The notes under the pieces were generated by a model. That model worked only from the letters and a program-made list of their open reading frames with translations. It made no database searches and was not told the DNA's origin. This document shows, piece after piece, positions 39,449-52,602 of a stretch of 64,000 nucleotides of DNA. This stretch comes from Vandiemenella viatica (Eukaryota > Arthropoda > Insecta > Orthoptera > Morabidae). Made by a program: the position numbers and the translations under genes. How positions within the stretch are numbered: position 1 is the stretch's first letter; each line of letters starts with the position of its first letter. The stretch lies in contig JARYHS010006929.1 of the NCBI GenBank assembly GCA_031002005.1, positions 1-64,000 on the forward strand, written 5' to 3'.

Positions 39449-42400
39449 TGTAAGGACATAGACCGATACCGGGGCTGAGTATCGCCTAAGTGCCTTAACT
39501 TACACTCATGATAGCACCTCACTGTTCGATGAAAACTTACTGAATATTTTAATTTGATTTGACCATGTTGCCAGGATATTCAACTAGAATGTTTAAGGTC
39601 GCCACAATATTTGATGACCCCAAATATTGAAAAGGTAGTACAACAGCTACAGAAATAAAACAGTTCACTTTCCCAAAATTTCTTCAAGTTTATTTAAAAT
39701 GAAATCCAAAGTTCAAACAGCATTCTTAAGTTGATTAGGCAAAATCGAACAATCGTTCCAATAGTTTGCAGATTGTGGAGAGAAAATAAGACCGACCAAC
39801 CCCTGATGAAGATCACAATTTCATGTTAAGAAAAACAAGTGCCGCGCCCCAAACCAAAGTTCCATGATGGCCGACCCGGTGGAACCAACCCAAAACTTGA
39901 GCTACCAACCTCACCAGCGCACAGTGTGTTATTTTCCAAATCTAGAGGGACAAAAGTCAATTTTGACACTTGTCTACACAGGCAAAATAGTTATTTATAT
40001 TTAAAGTAGACAAAGTATATTATTAGGAACAAAGGTTTATTTTACGCGTATCTGCGCCTAACAATAGAAAAAAATAATTTGAACAATGGACTTCCTGTGA
40101 CCCGCCGATCAAGTGCTCCATTCAGCCGCGCCATTCGACTGAATTTCGTCGATGATTACGCTGTGTTTCTGTGTGGTATTAGTAATTTTTGTGTTGCTAT
40201 TGCTTTTGGCGAGTTTCAAGATTAGTTTACGCATGATTTTTCTGTAATACGTTTTAAAACTGAATCATGAGCATCATTAAAACAGAGCGAGATTATTTCT
40301 GATAAAGAAAAACAACTGAGCCAGATTCATTTTGAGTTTTAGTTTATTATACCACATTAGCTTTTAAACTCATTATAATATCATCTGTAAACGATGTGTC
40401 ACCTAGTTACTGCAATATAAACTGTAACAAAGCATCTATCCTTGATTGTTTTGCTTTAGCAAACCATACGTTGAAAAATTCTCTACGCGAAATTTGTGCA
40501 GTCATTCTGAAAATGAAGAAAAGTTGTATGGGTGTCGCAAACATGCGCAAATAAATGAAGGTAATTCTTGTAGTTAATAAGTAGCTCTTTCAAATAAATA
40601 TAGAAATAGTTTGGTATAATGTGGTATAATAAACTAAAACTCAAAATGAAACTGGCTCAGTTGTTTTTCTTTATCAGAAATAATCTCGCTCTGTTTTAAT
40701 GATGCTCATGATTCAGTTTTAAAACGTATTACAGAAAAATCATGCGTAAACTAATCTTGAAACTCGCCAAAAGCAATAGCAACACAAAAATTACTAATAC
40801 CACACAGAAACACAGCGTAATCATCGACGAAATTCAGTCGAATGGCGCGGCTGAATGGAGCACTTGATCGGCGGGTCACAGGAAGTCCATTGTTCAGATT
40901 ATTTTTTCTATTGTTAGGCACAGATAGGCGTAAAATAAACCTTTGTTCCTAATAATATAGTTTGTCTTATTTAAATATAAATAACTATTTTGCCTGTGTA
41001 GACTAGTGTCAAAATTGACTTTTGTCCCTCTAGATTTGGAAAATAACACACTGTGCAGCGCACACGCACCTAGCACGTCATGCTAGCACAGCTTCCAGAC
41101 CCGAAAAGATGTCGTCTCAACATGGCGTCATGTTATATACCCTCGCTGACGTCAGAGCCAAAACGCAGCTTTCTACTACCACTTAGAAAATTTAGGCCGG
41201 AAATATCTCAGTAATTAAACAATTATACGAAACTTAGAATGTGACAGTGTTTCTACTTTCTTAATAGTGAAATAATGGATATTTAGTGATTAACTTTAAG
41301 CATCTGGTTTAAAAGATCTTAGCATAGGAGTGAACTATTTTCCTACCCTGGGGAATTACTATTGTTCTCGAAGTTTCTTTATTTCGTCATTTTTATAAAG
41401 CCACAATTTACACAAATAATATTATTATCACCGTGTTCTACCAAAATTCCTGAGTTTATTGGTGTAATTTTTATTAAGATTGGTGCAGGGAAAGTTTAAT
41501 TACAAAGTGTGTAAGATTTACTAAAAAATGTTATTTCAATTTAATTTAATAACTCTGTTTCTATTACTTTTATCGCAAATATAAAATTACCAAGATATTC
41601 TCTGTATCTGCTCGTAAACAGCTGTAAATAATTTCTAAGTTGACCACATGGTTGTAATGAAAACTAAATTTTAAGATCTCTATAGAATCGGTTCTATTGC
41701 CTGGAATTACTTGAAATTATTATATGTGATATTAGATTTTTGGGTCTTCCCGGAAATCTACTTTATATTTCGAAAGTTCTCTAGGATTTTGAGATAAAAA
41801 TTGTTAAAAGTGAAGTGCATCTGACGAAGTATCAAAAATTGTTTTAAGTTATTTAAACGTTCAGAAACTACGAAATTTTAGTGAATTTATATTTTAATTG
41901 TATTATTACCTCCCTAAAATTACTTTATTTTGTTCGAAAGTGTGTAAAAACAGTGAAATGCCAAATATTAGAAATCTCTTATGTGCTGAACTGGATTATT
42001 TTGGATTATCATATTTAAGGTTAGTAAAAGGTGTTAATATTATTACAGAAAATTAATTTAGTTGGTTTATTAAATATTGAGTTACTTTCTTGCTCGTAAA
42101 TCGGTTTGAAAATGACAAAATACTTCCAAAGTAGAAGCTCATAATTCCAAAGTAGTATTATTAATGATTATTTAATTTTCGGTTGGTTTAAAGTTTATTT
42201 ATTATTATACAAAGTTTATATCCGGCATTTAGCAACTACTGAAAGTCTTTACTGCACTCAAATTGGTTTAGAAACTGTAAAGTTAACCTATAGCAAAATT
42301 TATTATTTGAAATTGACTTTAAGTGATTTAACCTATTTCCTCCCAAACTAATGTTTTCTTTCTGTTATAGAGGGTCTATTCAGTGCATTTATTAGTTTTT

Positions 42401-42587
42401 TGAATACTTTTACAGTTCCTAAAAGGGTTTATTTAGTTTGTTTGGTTACAGTATCTTCATGCTATATAAAGCTTCGCTCTCATAACCTGTACACGCAATG
42501 AAACTATTCTTTTACTAAAGAGTGAGGTTTTCCCTTTATACCTAAAGGTGAGAGGCTAGAATTTGCTAAAATTCTAAAGTCCTTACA
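39449..42587. repeat. solo LTR of the E2 family
   Basis: Runs from TGTAAGGAC to GTCCTTACA with ACGT on both sides (39445-39448, 42588-42591) and no internal domain. Without the palindrome inserted at 39920 it is about 2.0 kb, as in E2, from which it differs by many substitutions. It carries the outer type of U5 seen in E2's 3' LTR. The CRE-like TGACGTCA is at 41147-41154. Solo LTRs arise by recombination between the two LTRs of an element. Confidence 0.9.
39920..41055. mobile_element. non-autonomous palindromic element with Transib/RAG-like ends
   Basis: Two inverted arms of about 440 bp (39920-40359, 40617-41055) surround a 257-base unique core; no ORF. Both ends read CACAGTG, then 23 bases, then ACAAAAGTC. 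It is flanked by a 5-bp duplication CAGCG (39915-39919, 41056-41060). The related LTR shows the empty site CAACG at 686-690. A CACWRTG-type end, a 5-bp G+C-rich duplication and a signal-like nonamer at a 23-bp distance are the marks of the Transib superfamily, the relatives of RAG1. The assignment rests on ends alone. Confidence 0.75.
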
Positions 42588-42590
42588 ACG

Positions 42591-44349
42591 TGTAAGACAA
42601 CAAGCTTATGGTCGGGTGGGGCATAAACTTGAATCTTAACTGTGATCGTTCAAACCTAAGGTGTTACAGTTCTGACTTAGCTTTTAACACAGTCGCCACC
42701 ATATTTTAACCAAGAAACTGAGGTCAGGTGAAAGTTCAATGATGATTGTTGAGTTCTGGTATGATGAGTATATTCTTCAAATATGTTACAAAGTCAGAGT
42801 ACTGCACAGGCAATCAGACAACCTTTCCAAAACTACTTCACAGATTCGACTGACCATTCGAGCACGACCAAACCCCATGCTACCACTATTTCTCAACTAC
42901 ATGAGTTCTTCAAAATAAAACTTCCACCCATGATGACAAAAATTCAACCGATACTAAACAAACTAGCAGTTTGCCGCGCCACGAGCCCAGAGCTGGCCAC
43001 CTTACTACATAATGCGTCTATACCGACTAACTGCTGCTTCTTGAATGGGGCGAGAGTAGGTTCTGGAGGGGGTATTTATAGGATCGCCGCTTCTTGGACC
43101 GTGAGAACTTCCTTATCTTGATTTTCCCATGGATCTTTATACGATAGCTGATCAGTTTCAGACAAATGTTACGAAATCTAATTTGATCACGACAATAAAA
43201 TTCATCCTAGCTCTCTGAAATTTTGGTAGTAGCAAGGTATTGTTACAAACGTCAAATTAAGTTATTATAAAATTTTTTGTAACTTTAATAGTTTAGCCAG
43301 AAAAGAGTCATAAAGATGCGATTGCCATAACTTTCGAAATATTGCTCCTATTGAGCTGAAACAGATTTAATTCTACTCTCCTATTGCTCATCTATTCTCT
43401 GATGTCAAATAAAGAATTTTACCTATTTTTGAAAGTGGTCTAAAGTTTGAAAACAAAATTTGATGTCTTGAAATATTCCGAATATCGACTTGAAAATAAC
43501 TCTAAACAAATTTCCCTAATGAAAAACTGTTACTGTAAAAATTTGAAATCTCTAAGTCTATTCCCTGATTTATTACGAATTTTCTAAATATTATTCCTCC
43601 CGAACGCTGAGCGATCGCATCATTTCGTCCAAGCGCTTTCTCGCGTCAAAACCCATTTAATTTTATTACTATTAAATGCTTTAATATTTTGAAATAAAAC
43701 TTTTCCAGAAATCTTTATATTTAAATAAACTTTACTCTGAATATAATTTATTTTCATGAATCTCCAAAAAAATATCGAACTTTACCTGAATCACATGTCT
43801 AGGTATATCAAATTATATTCAAAAACGGTCTTTAGAATGCATGAATCTCTTTAAAATTTTAATATGTTATTTAAATCGAAATTATGATGCTTTCTATGTA
43901 TCACTTGATTTCTTAACTGTTTTCTGATAGCTAAATACTTCGAGTTTGGAGTGGAAAATTACGTGATAAAATTCTAAACCGGCAAATCACTTTTAAACAT
44001 ATTCAGACTCTAAGTAGGATCTTTTAACAACAAAATTAATCATCTTCTGGCTATCTACTTACTTAAACATCTTTTGAACTAAAGAAATATATTGATTTAG
44101 TGAAATTAAGCGAAAGTCAAATACTACCTATTCAAATCTAAGATTAAGTTTCTTAACAGCTGTTTAAATGAATTTGACTATTGAATTTACTGTCAACACT
44201 TGAATAAATACTTATATAGGACATATTACTGGGAAATATTATCAAAATTTACTATAAAAATGACTTTAAAAGGGTGGTATCATATACTTCAACTGAACTG
44301 GCTATCTTAGCAACTAATTTCGTTATTCGAAATTCCAATATGTGTTACA
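42591..44349 (-). repeat. 3' LTR of E3
   Basis: TGTAAGAC to GTGTTACA, similar over its length to the E1 3' LTR with many small differences. Minus-strand TATAAAT at 43074-43080. It is followed by the polypurine tract 44350-44362. Confidence 0.87.
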
Positions 44350-46779
44350 TGCCCCCCCGAAGATTGAAGTTATTTTCCAAAGAAAACTGACTGAAATCTT
44401 AAAAAAATTTAGGTGGTGCAAAACTAAAATCCCCTTATCCTACCTACTTCGTGGGTTGGTCTGCCCATTCATACTTCCTTTCACTCACTCTCACTCATAC
44501 TCATACAAAATTATCATATTCTGCACATATTAATTTACCAAAATGGTATCAAAATTACAAAAAATCATATCAAATCATCAAAATATTCAAAAAACCTTAA
44601 ATTCTACAACAATTGTTTTCATTTGTATTAAAAAAAAAAGAAATATTTTGTTTTAAATTGTTTTCATTTTTCATAAATGTTCATTTTTTTTTCTTAAATA
44701 AATGTTCATAAAATTTTAAATGTTTTCTTTGTTTTCTTATATTCTAGTTTACAAAAATACTTAAAAAATCACTTTTTTCACTGCACAATAAATGTGTCCA
44801 TTTCAATTGTATTGTTCTGTTTTCATCAAAACTCCCTAAATGGGCTAAAAGCCATGTCCTGTCATGGGAGTAGACCATATGTGGGGCAAAAAATGAATAT
44901 AAATCAACGCCCCCAAGCTGTGTCTGCCGAGTGCACAAGTCCCTGGCGTCTGACGCAGCAGATACACCAAAGGACCTCGGTCAGTCAGCTGGTCTGAAAC
45001 AGAAAAACCCAAAAGCAAATATATTAGTAACCTATTATTAAATATTTACATAGCAACATAAAAAAATATGAAAATAACATACAAATGATATACAAAGAAT
45101 ATACAATAAAATGATAACCTAGTTTCAAAAGTTGAAAAAAATAATCATTGAAAAATGACAAGAAAATGAATAGATTATTGACTCGTTACAAAATCATGAG
45201 TTAAATACAATGTACAAAGAGAAAAAAATCTTTAAAATACCGTGGAGAATCATCAAAATTTCTGAATACAGCATGAAGTGCTTGAAAACTTATTAAATGG
45301 TTTATTATTCATTTACTTATTTTGTTTATTCATTTAGTGAAAACATAGTATATAATATTAGAAACATTCCTTGAATGTCTCTGTCACTAGCATTTGAAGA
45401 TATAAAAGTGAATTACTGTTTTGACAAAGAGAGTCTTAAATTAAATTACATAAGTAGGTACAAAATAAAAGAAAAGTATTAATTCTAAGGAAACACTGTT
45501 TCCAATCAGCAGTACACTGCTGCTTACAAAATGTCCATATCTCTTCTTAAAAGTAACACAACAAAGTTGTGGAGGTACCAGTACACTGGTACAAATATTC
45601 TCTCAAAATTAGTCAATGCTTAGTAAAGTATTATCATGGGAAGGAAAGCCTATAGCTAACCTAAATGTAAAATAGCAAAGGTAATATTAGAATGTGTCTT
45701 TACTCACAAAGTCGTCAGCTGTTAGCTTGAACAAAATGTTTACTATATTGTGTCCAAGTTTAGTTATCATATAGAGTAGTGAAACTTCTATTTGTGAAAT
45801 AGAGTTCCTTGTAATGTGTCCAATCTAGGAATGTCCTCGTGTAGGGTATGGGAGCAATAAGTGCTTCTCAAGAATATTATAAGTCAAATAGTACAATAAA
45901 CCAATGGCCTGGATACATGTCATAATAAATGGTTTATGGATTTATATTATTATGGTGTGTATTAAACTTGAGTTGTGTGGGATGAAATTTTCTTCTGTGT
46001 GTCCTCCAATATTGTAGTGTAATTATTTCTCTATGTACCCCAAATGCTGATTGAACTTTAATCAACATATTATATGTGTTTCTACCTTTGCTTCCCCTAA
46101 GAAATGGACTTCAAAACCTATAGTATGTGTTGTTAGGAAGGTAATTAATTCAGGTATAATCATTGAAGTTCATTAGAGGCTGGTCCTCCAAAAGTTTAGT
46201 AGGGGGGAAGTTCATAGTAGAGTTCATCATGTGCTAAAAATTAAAATCAATGCACTACAAATGGGATATCTTTAACATTAAAACGAAGAAATATATGGAG
46301 GACTAAAAAAAGGAGTAAAGAAAAGAATCATATCATGTAGCCTTTCAAAACAGAAAATAGAATTAAAATCCCACAGAAAAGAAGAAATAAAATTGGCAAA
46401 TTGACAAAAATTTGACTCTCACCCAACGCCAGAGGTGTTGACCTTTGTACTGTGTTGCAGTAGTCCTTGTTGTTAGCTATTGTGGAGAGAAAGCCCCCCC
46501 CCCCCCTCCGATGCATTACGTTGGTGGAGTCATTAGTTGATTTAGAAAAAACATGTAGGCCAAAACAAATTTGTATACCAGTGATGACAGTGGGAACAAG
46601 AAAAGAAGGATGAGAAAGGTAGGAGGTTTTCTGGAATATGAGGGATGAGGAAAAAAAAGGTGCAAGGAAAAAGGTGAGATTGCCCAGGAAAAGAAAGGAA
46701 GTAAAGGCAATCACAGCTGCGGACCTCGTGGATGCCAGCCCACGCACGTCAAGATGTACGTGCCCCTGAGGGTTTAGTG
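44350..46779 (-). other. 3' UTR of E3
   Basis: Counterpart of the E1 3' UTR but without the Tc1 insertion (empty TA at 44425-44426). It contains the conserved block (44829-45000), the hairpin array (45489-45592), a run of 13 C (46494-46506) and the post-pol hairpin (46744-46763). An apparent 139-codon frame (46328-46747) depends on that C run and is not accepted. Confidence 0.7.
45489..45592 (-). promoter_or_regulatory. hairpin array in the E3 3' UTR
   Basis: GGAAAC-ACT-GTTTCC (45489-45503), CAGCAG-TACA-CTGCTG (45507-45522), CACAAC-AAA-GTTGTG (45557-45571) and GTACCAG-TACA-CTGGTAC (45575-45592). All four stems are intact although loops and spacers differ from E1. Confidence 0.7.
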
Positions 46780-47076
46780 TTAGGTTAACCCTACAGGTGT
46801 GTAGTCAGTAGTTGTATAAAAGGGTTTAAGAGCTGACACATGATAATGTCCTTTCATTTTGTTAGTATCTGGGTGGACCAATGCATAATTGTTGATATTT
46901 TGAACACTAGAAATCTTAAATGGACCTTCATACAGTGGAAAAAAATTTCTAGTTTCTTCATTTATTGCTGAGGATTTAATATGTTTCTGCACTAGTACTA
47001 AATCTCCAATATTATATGAGGTATGTATAATTGTTTTATCATGTTGTGCCTTCCGTTGTTCCGCTTTTTTCTTTAA
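46780..47076 (-). pseudogene. E3 integrase, C-terminal part
   Basis: Encodes the integrase C-terminus (KHIKSSAINEETRNFF, YHVSALKPF), cut from the rest by the Kolobok-like insertion at the TTAA 47073-47076. Confidence 0.85.
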
Positions 47077-49635
47077 GGGGACATTGTACCTCCTATGCCG
47101 ACAATGTTAAATTATCGAATTTTGTGACCCATTATCTCAGAAACTTTTTAAGACACCAACTTGCAATTTTCTATAACTATTGAATGCACCTTTCTAGGTA
47201 CACTGAACTAGAATTATTACTAGATTTGTATTGTGGGGCGTGTTATAATTTTTTTCAAACACTTAATTTTTTTGACAGAATTTTTTAAATAAATGAACAT
47301 AAAAACAAAATAACTCAGGATATTTTAATTATTCTAGTTCCATATGTGTTGTATCTCATACTTGGAATGCTGTGAAAATTTCATGTCTCTACCATCATTA
47401 CTTTTTGAGAAAAAGGGTAATTTATTGCAAAAAATGTAGTTCGGAGATATTGGGTTTTAAAATTTTTTTATTACAAATTCTTATACAGACTTACATTTCA
47501 GTGCCTTTGATGCACTAGAATTGCCCTGGCCCATAGTCTGTCTCTTCTTCAGTGTCGCAACAGCCAAGTGCTTGCCTCCTCCTCTTCTTTCTTGCTTCTT
47601 TTGTCATTTGCTGAGCAGCTAACTCTGCGTCGCGTATACGTAGCTCATCCAGTTCCCGCAGTCCTTTAGCTGTGTTCTGTCCAAATCTTACCCCTAACTT
47701 CTCCAGAACCTTAAGTCTTTCATAGTATCCACCATTAAAAGTTATTACAGCTTCAGACACTGCTAACTTTAGGGTTGTTAGGCCAACAAATACATTTTTA
47801 GGCACACGGCACCACACAACATTATTGAAGGACTCATTTACATTCTGGGTCTTCCCATGTAAACACTTCTTTAGTAGGTCAGGATTTGCCAAATCTCTGT
47901 AAACAGGTTTGATTGCCTCCATCACTGCCAAAGGAAGAGAATGTTTGTGTGTAAATTCATGCAGAGTGCCAGAAAATTCAGCTTGCCTATATTTACACCA
48001 AGTGTTTGGTGGAGGTGGACACAAAGCATGACATGGATTTTCATCAGTTGATATTCGATGGAAGAAAGTGCTCCACACAGCTCTTTTCATCTGCTCTAAA
48101 TTGTCACAGTTATCTCTAATGGCCTTCCCATCATATTCCTGTAATTCATCAATTACTTTATCTGTTAATCTTCCAGTACATTTTATTGTCTTGCCATCAG
48201 AAAGTTTTGTGTTACCTAGCTTGGTTTTTAGGTTTCGCAGACGTGTTCCCATCCTTTTCCTACACACTCAAGTTTTTGTATAGGCACATCATATGGCTTA
48301 CTTTTTTGTACTGCAATGAAAGCCTTGCTGTCGCCATCACCTAAGTAATTCACATATCTGACACCTCTCTCCTTCTGCGAATGCTAGAAAATGTTAACTG
48401 CTCCGTTTACCTCCATTCCTCCACTTGTGCCATCATAATTTTTGATACACTGCTTCTGATGAAGGGATCTGTTCTTCTGGTTAACTGTACAACCTTGGCA
48501 GTACTTACTGAGCACTTCAAAATCCAGAACTTTTCCAGTGTCAATACTTATTGCAGATGTAACACCATTTTTAGAACTAAACCCACGCTTTTGCCAGGAT
48601 CCATCCACAGCAATGCTAATGTCTGTATTACCCTCATTTTCTTCAACAGCTTCTGATGTAGCCGCAATCATTGAATCTTTAGCCACAGCATTTACAGAGT
48701 CCCCAATTGCTGTTACATATTTTGTATACCTAGAAGGTGGTTTTGGCAAATTCAACACAGTGCAGAGAACATTACCAGCCCTTGCACCTTTACCAATGCA
48801 TCTAAGGCCATATAACAGTCTCACATTTGTTCCATACAATGCATTACCTGAACACTTAGATGAAGTATGAAATGCTTTTTCGTTTTTGCACTTTAGAAAT
48901 TTAATAATTAAATTAGACACAACACCTATTCTACCTCCAATATCCTCATAAAGGTTAACTTCACCACCACAAAGACAGCAAGAGACAGTTTCAGAGAGAA
49001 CTTGTGCAAGGATTTGGAGATCAATAATGACGTTGTCCATAACATCATTTCGTTTACCACTGTCACCCGTTTCAAAAGTTATTTTCCTTTTCGATGCACT
49101 AGGGGGCGTGGTCACTTCACAAACATTATCATGGTTTCCTTCACTGCTGGCACATGTGTTTTGAAGTACCTCAGAAGAAAATCCAGTTCTCACATATCTG
49201 TTACCCACAAATTTGCGTTTCTTGAAGATACCTTTACGCTTAGTCATTTTATTTACAGTTAAAAAGCAATAGATGTTAGCTTACTACAAAAATAGCCGAT
49301 AATCACACTACTTTCGACGAAAACTATTATCAGAAACAAAGGACTGATTTGTTTACTCGTGCAAACTTCTGAGACGCAGCAGTAGGCACAAAACAAAGCA
49401 ATTCACAGCCTTCTAGCTGTGTAGTTCCGAATATATGACTGCTCAACTGTGGCAGTATATGCATAGTGGCGACTTTTGACTGTCACATGTCCACAATCAA
49501 AATATTATTTGAAGGTCTTACAATTGTCTGATTTTAATGTATTATATACCAAAATGTTCAGGAAAGTCCATAGTACATTATGGAGTAGAAAACAGAAAAT
49601 GTCAAATTTCAACGAATTACACGTACAATGTCCCA
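47077..49635 (-). mobile_element. Kolobok-like DNA transposon, TTAA target site
   Basis: Ends read GGGGACATTGTAC (left) and, inverted, TGGGACATTGTAC (right), flanked by TTAA (47073-47076, 49636-49639). E1 shows the single TTAA at 8057-8060 in the same integrase codons. It is 2559 bp with a broken transposase. TTAA duplications occur in piggyBac and Kolobok elements; the protein is not piggyBac-like, which favours Kolobok. Confidence 0.82.
47515..49247 (-). pseudogene. Mutator-domain-like transposase (Kolobok-type), broken
   Basis: The N-terminal frame (48384-49247, 287 codons) opens with basic MTKRKGIFKKRKF, has CCLCGGEV, and then the catalytic-type motif ISIAVDGSWQKRGFSSKNGV and YCQGCTVNQKNRSLHQKQC. 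A TAG stop interrupts it near 48384. The next stretch encodes YVNYLGDGDSKAF. A small deletion near 48260 shifts the frame into 47515-48267, which continues with KRMGTRLRNLKTKL, CKYRQAEFSG, HSLPLAVMEAIKPVYRDLA and CLHGKTQNVNESFNNVVW. These blocks and their order are typical of Mutator-like transposase domain proteins common in invertebrate genomes. Two breaks make it inactive. Confidence 0.78.
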
Positions 49636-52602
49636 TTAACTGTTGTAATGCCACCTTTAGAGACTGTTCATATGAAATAGTATGTGTTGTTGGAAAGGCA
49701 ATTAATTCAGGTATAAAATGTGATGGCCTTCTACCAAACATTATTTCAAACGGAGACAAAGATGTGGAGGAATGTGGTAATGAATTTAAAACATCCTCAA
49801 TTTGTGGTATTTGAAAGGCCCAACTTTTGTGGTTTTCATTGCAATATGTGCGAAACCATCTCCCTAGCTCACGCATTACACGCTCTACGGGGTTTGCCTG
49901 GGGATGGTAGTATGCTGTTTTAAGTGGTTGGATTTGTAAAGATTGTAAATAATCATCCCATTTCTGACTTGAAAACTGAGGTCCATTGTCAATAATCACT
50001 GCCAGTGGGTGTCCTACTTGGGATATGAAATGTTGAGCAATCTTTCCAAAAATGACTTCTGTTGTAGCTCTTTTGATAGGATATAACTTAATAAATTTAG
50101 AAAAAAACATCCATAATCACACAAAGATGTATCACTCCTCCCCGAGATCTAGGAAGTGGTCCAAATAAATCAAGTGATACTAGTTGTAGAGGCTTTGTGA
50201 GGATAATAGGTTGGAGCTTTCCTGCTCTTTGTACAGTATCTATCTTGTTTAACTGGCATATTTTACAAGGTGTCAAAATCCTTTTAATCCACTTTAATAA
50301 ATTTGGATAATAAACATATTGGTTCAAAATTTGAAAACATTTCTGTGGTCCATAGTGACCATGACTTAAATGCTGGTATTGGATTAATGGTTCTAACAAA
50401 TGTTCTGGAATGCACAACTTCCACCAATCTGTTAATGCATTTGATCGTTGAAAAAGAACACCATTTTTAATGCAATAGTAAGTGTGAAGCTTATCTGTGT
50501 GTTCTACTTGCTGTAACCTATCTGTTATCATTTTGAGAGTGGGGTCTGATGTTTGTTCATGACGCATAGACTTTAAAGCACTCCTAATTTCTTTTTCAAA
50601 AGGAATTCCTCTCAAATAGCATATGTGAGGTCCTTCATTACCAATTTTGGTTTCTGGTGTCTGTTCCAACCCTTCTGGTAGGCGAGACAGTGCATCTGCT
50701 ATAATATTTTGTTGTCCAGGAATATATTTAATTTCATACGAAAACTCTTTTAACAACAGAGTCCAGCGGGTAAGTCTGCCTGGTAACAAAGTACATTTGT
50801 GAAGAAAGGATAGGGCTTTATGATCAGTATATATGATAACCTTTCTTCCTAATAGCAAATATCTAAACCTTTGGAAGGTCCATACTGCCGCAAGAGCTTC
50901 TTTCTGTGTGATAGAATAATTCCGTTCAGCCTTATTTAAGAGTCTGCTAGCAAATGCAATAGTTTGTTTCTGGGGACCCTCTTCCGTTTCTATTTCCTGA
51001 AAAATCTCAACACCAAGGCCATAGTCCGAAGAATCTGTGGCTATACATATTGGTACATACCAATTAGGTGAGTGTAGTGTAATGTTTTGTAGTAAAGCTT
51101 CTTTTACTTTAATAAAATCTTGTTCACATTCCTGAGTCCATTTCCAAGTGGAATTTTGTTTACATAGTAATTGGAAATGTTGACTATTGAGAGCTTGATT
51201 TGGAATAAATTTCTTATAGTAACCGCAAAGTCCAATGAAACTTTTAAGTTGGGTTTTATTTTGTGGCCTAGGGAAATTTTTAATTGCTGCCAGTTTGTCT
51301 GGTGAAGGTTTAATTCCTTGAGGTGTAATGACATGTCCCAAAAATTCTATCTTAGATGTAAGAAAAATGCACTTCTTTAATTTGACTGTTATTCCCCCAT
51401 TTCTTAGAGCTGTTAATACCTCCCTTAAAGTGTCCCAATGTTCTTGTATGGTTTCACTTGCTATTAAAATATCATCCACATAGACATGTGCTTTATTTAA
51501 TAATTTAGGGCCTAGAACTAGGTCTGGGTCACGAATGAAGTTAGCAACCGCATTGTTTAAGCCAAACGGTAACACCTTAAAATGGTAAGATCTACCTTGA
51601 TATAAAAGTGCTGTGTATTGTCTGGAGTCAGGTGCGATAGGTACCTGCCAGTAAGAGCAACTCAAGTCAAGACTTGTTAAAAATTTCTTTCCATGAAAGT
51701 TGTGGAGAATCTCATCGATAGGCAAAGGATGATCCCTTTCAGTCTGAAGGTATTTATTCAATGTTCTAGCATCTAAAACTAATCTTACAGTTTGATCAGA
51801 CTTGATAACAACTACTAGTGGGTTATTATAAGGGCTATGTGATCTTTCAATAATCCCCCATTGGAGCATACGGTTTATCTCTTCTTCCACCATTTGCCTT
51901 TTGGCTATAGGAATAGGATATGGCTTTACAAAGAATGGTTGGGTACAAGAAACCTGAAAATGACATTAGTAGTTTTGTATTAATCCTGGTTGATCATTAA
52001 ATACATCTGAGAACTCATCAATTAAGTTCACTAAGTTTCGTTTATATTGTGAGTCAACATCCATAGTAACTTTTACAAGCACATCTTCTCCCTCTCTAAT
52101 CTGTAATTTATCAACCCAAAAATGAACTACCTTACTATGAAACAAAGGTTCTGTATCCATATTTATTTCAACATTCTTAAATAAAATTTTTACTTAAGGT
52201 GATTCTTTATGTTTCCATCCTTTGAGTAATTGTATAGATAACCGTCTATTATCCAATGAAAAAGATAAAGTATTTTTGGTGCAATCTAAAGTAGCTGCTA
52301 TCTGGTGATGCCAGTCAATTCCAAAAATACATTGAGGCTGAAGGCCTGGAAGTGCCTTCTAATAAAGCTTGAACTTTTATTGGTTTACTCTTTTTTCCAG
52401 TTGCCGTTATGGCTGTCATATGTGGAACTTCATAATAAGGGACTGGTATAATGGAATTCAATGTGTTAAACAGTTCTTCAGAAATACATGACAATTCGGC
52501 ACCTGTGTTGAGGAGGACTTCAATGTTAAGGCCTTTTACCAAGATTGGTAATATTGGTAACTGTACCAAATCATCGTTTTCAAAATTATCCTCCTGTAAC
52601 AA
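49636..52602 (-). pseudogene. E3 pol: protease, RT, RNase H and most of integrase
   Basis: Integrase core in 49640-50110 (ATTEVIFGKIAQHF, VIIDNGPQF, NPVERVMRELGR), joined to 50097-51893 through one extra base in a homopolymer near 50101. The second frame holds the zinc domain (HGHYGPQKC, CKICQ), RNase H (ATDSSDYGLG) and RT (VYVDDILIAS). Stops at 51966-51968 and 52194-52196 interrupt the region before RT. A 46-base deletion near 52350 damages the protease part, though LLNTGAELSC remains; its first active-site residue is N instead of D. Clearly a dead copy. Confidence 0.87.

Noticed and set aside
40894..41076. 60-codon ORF at the right end of the palindromic element
   Set aside because: Extends across the element boundary and is not mirrored as a start-to-stop frame in the other arm.
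39449..42587. Full DNA transposon with 9-bp TGTAAGGAC/GTCCTTACA inverted ends
   Set aside because: The same ends delimit the LTRs of E2, which have a PBS and polypurine tract beside them; it is a solo LTR.
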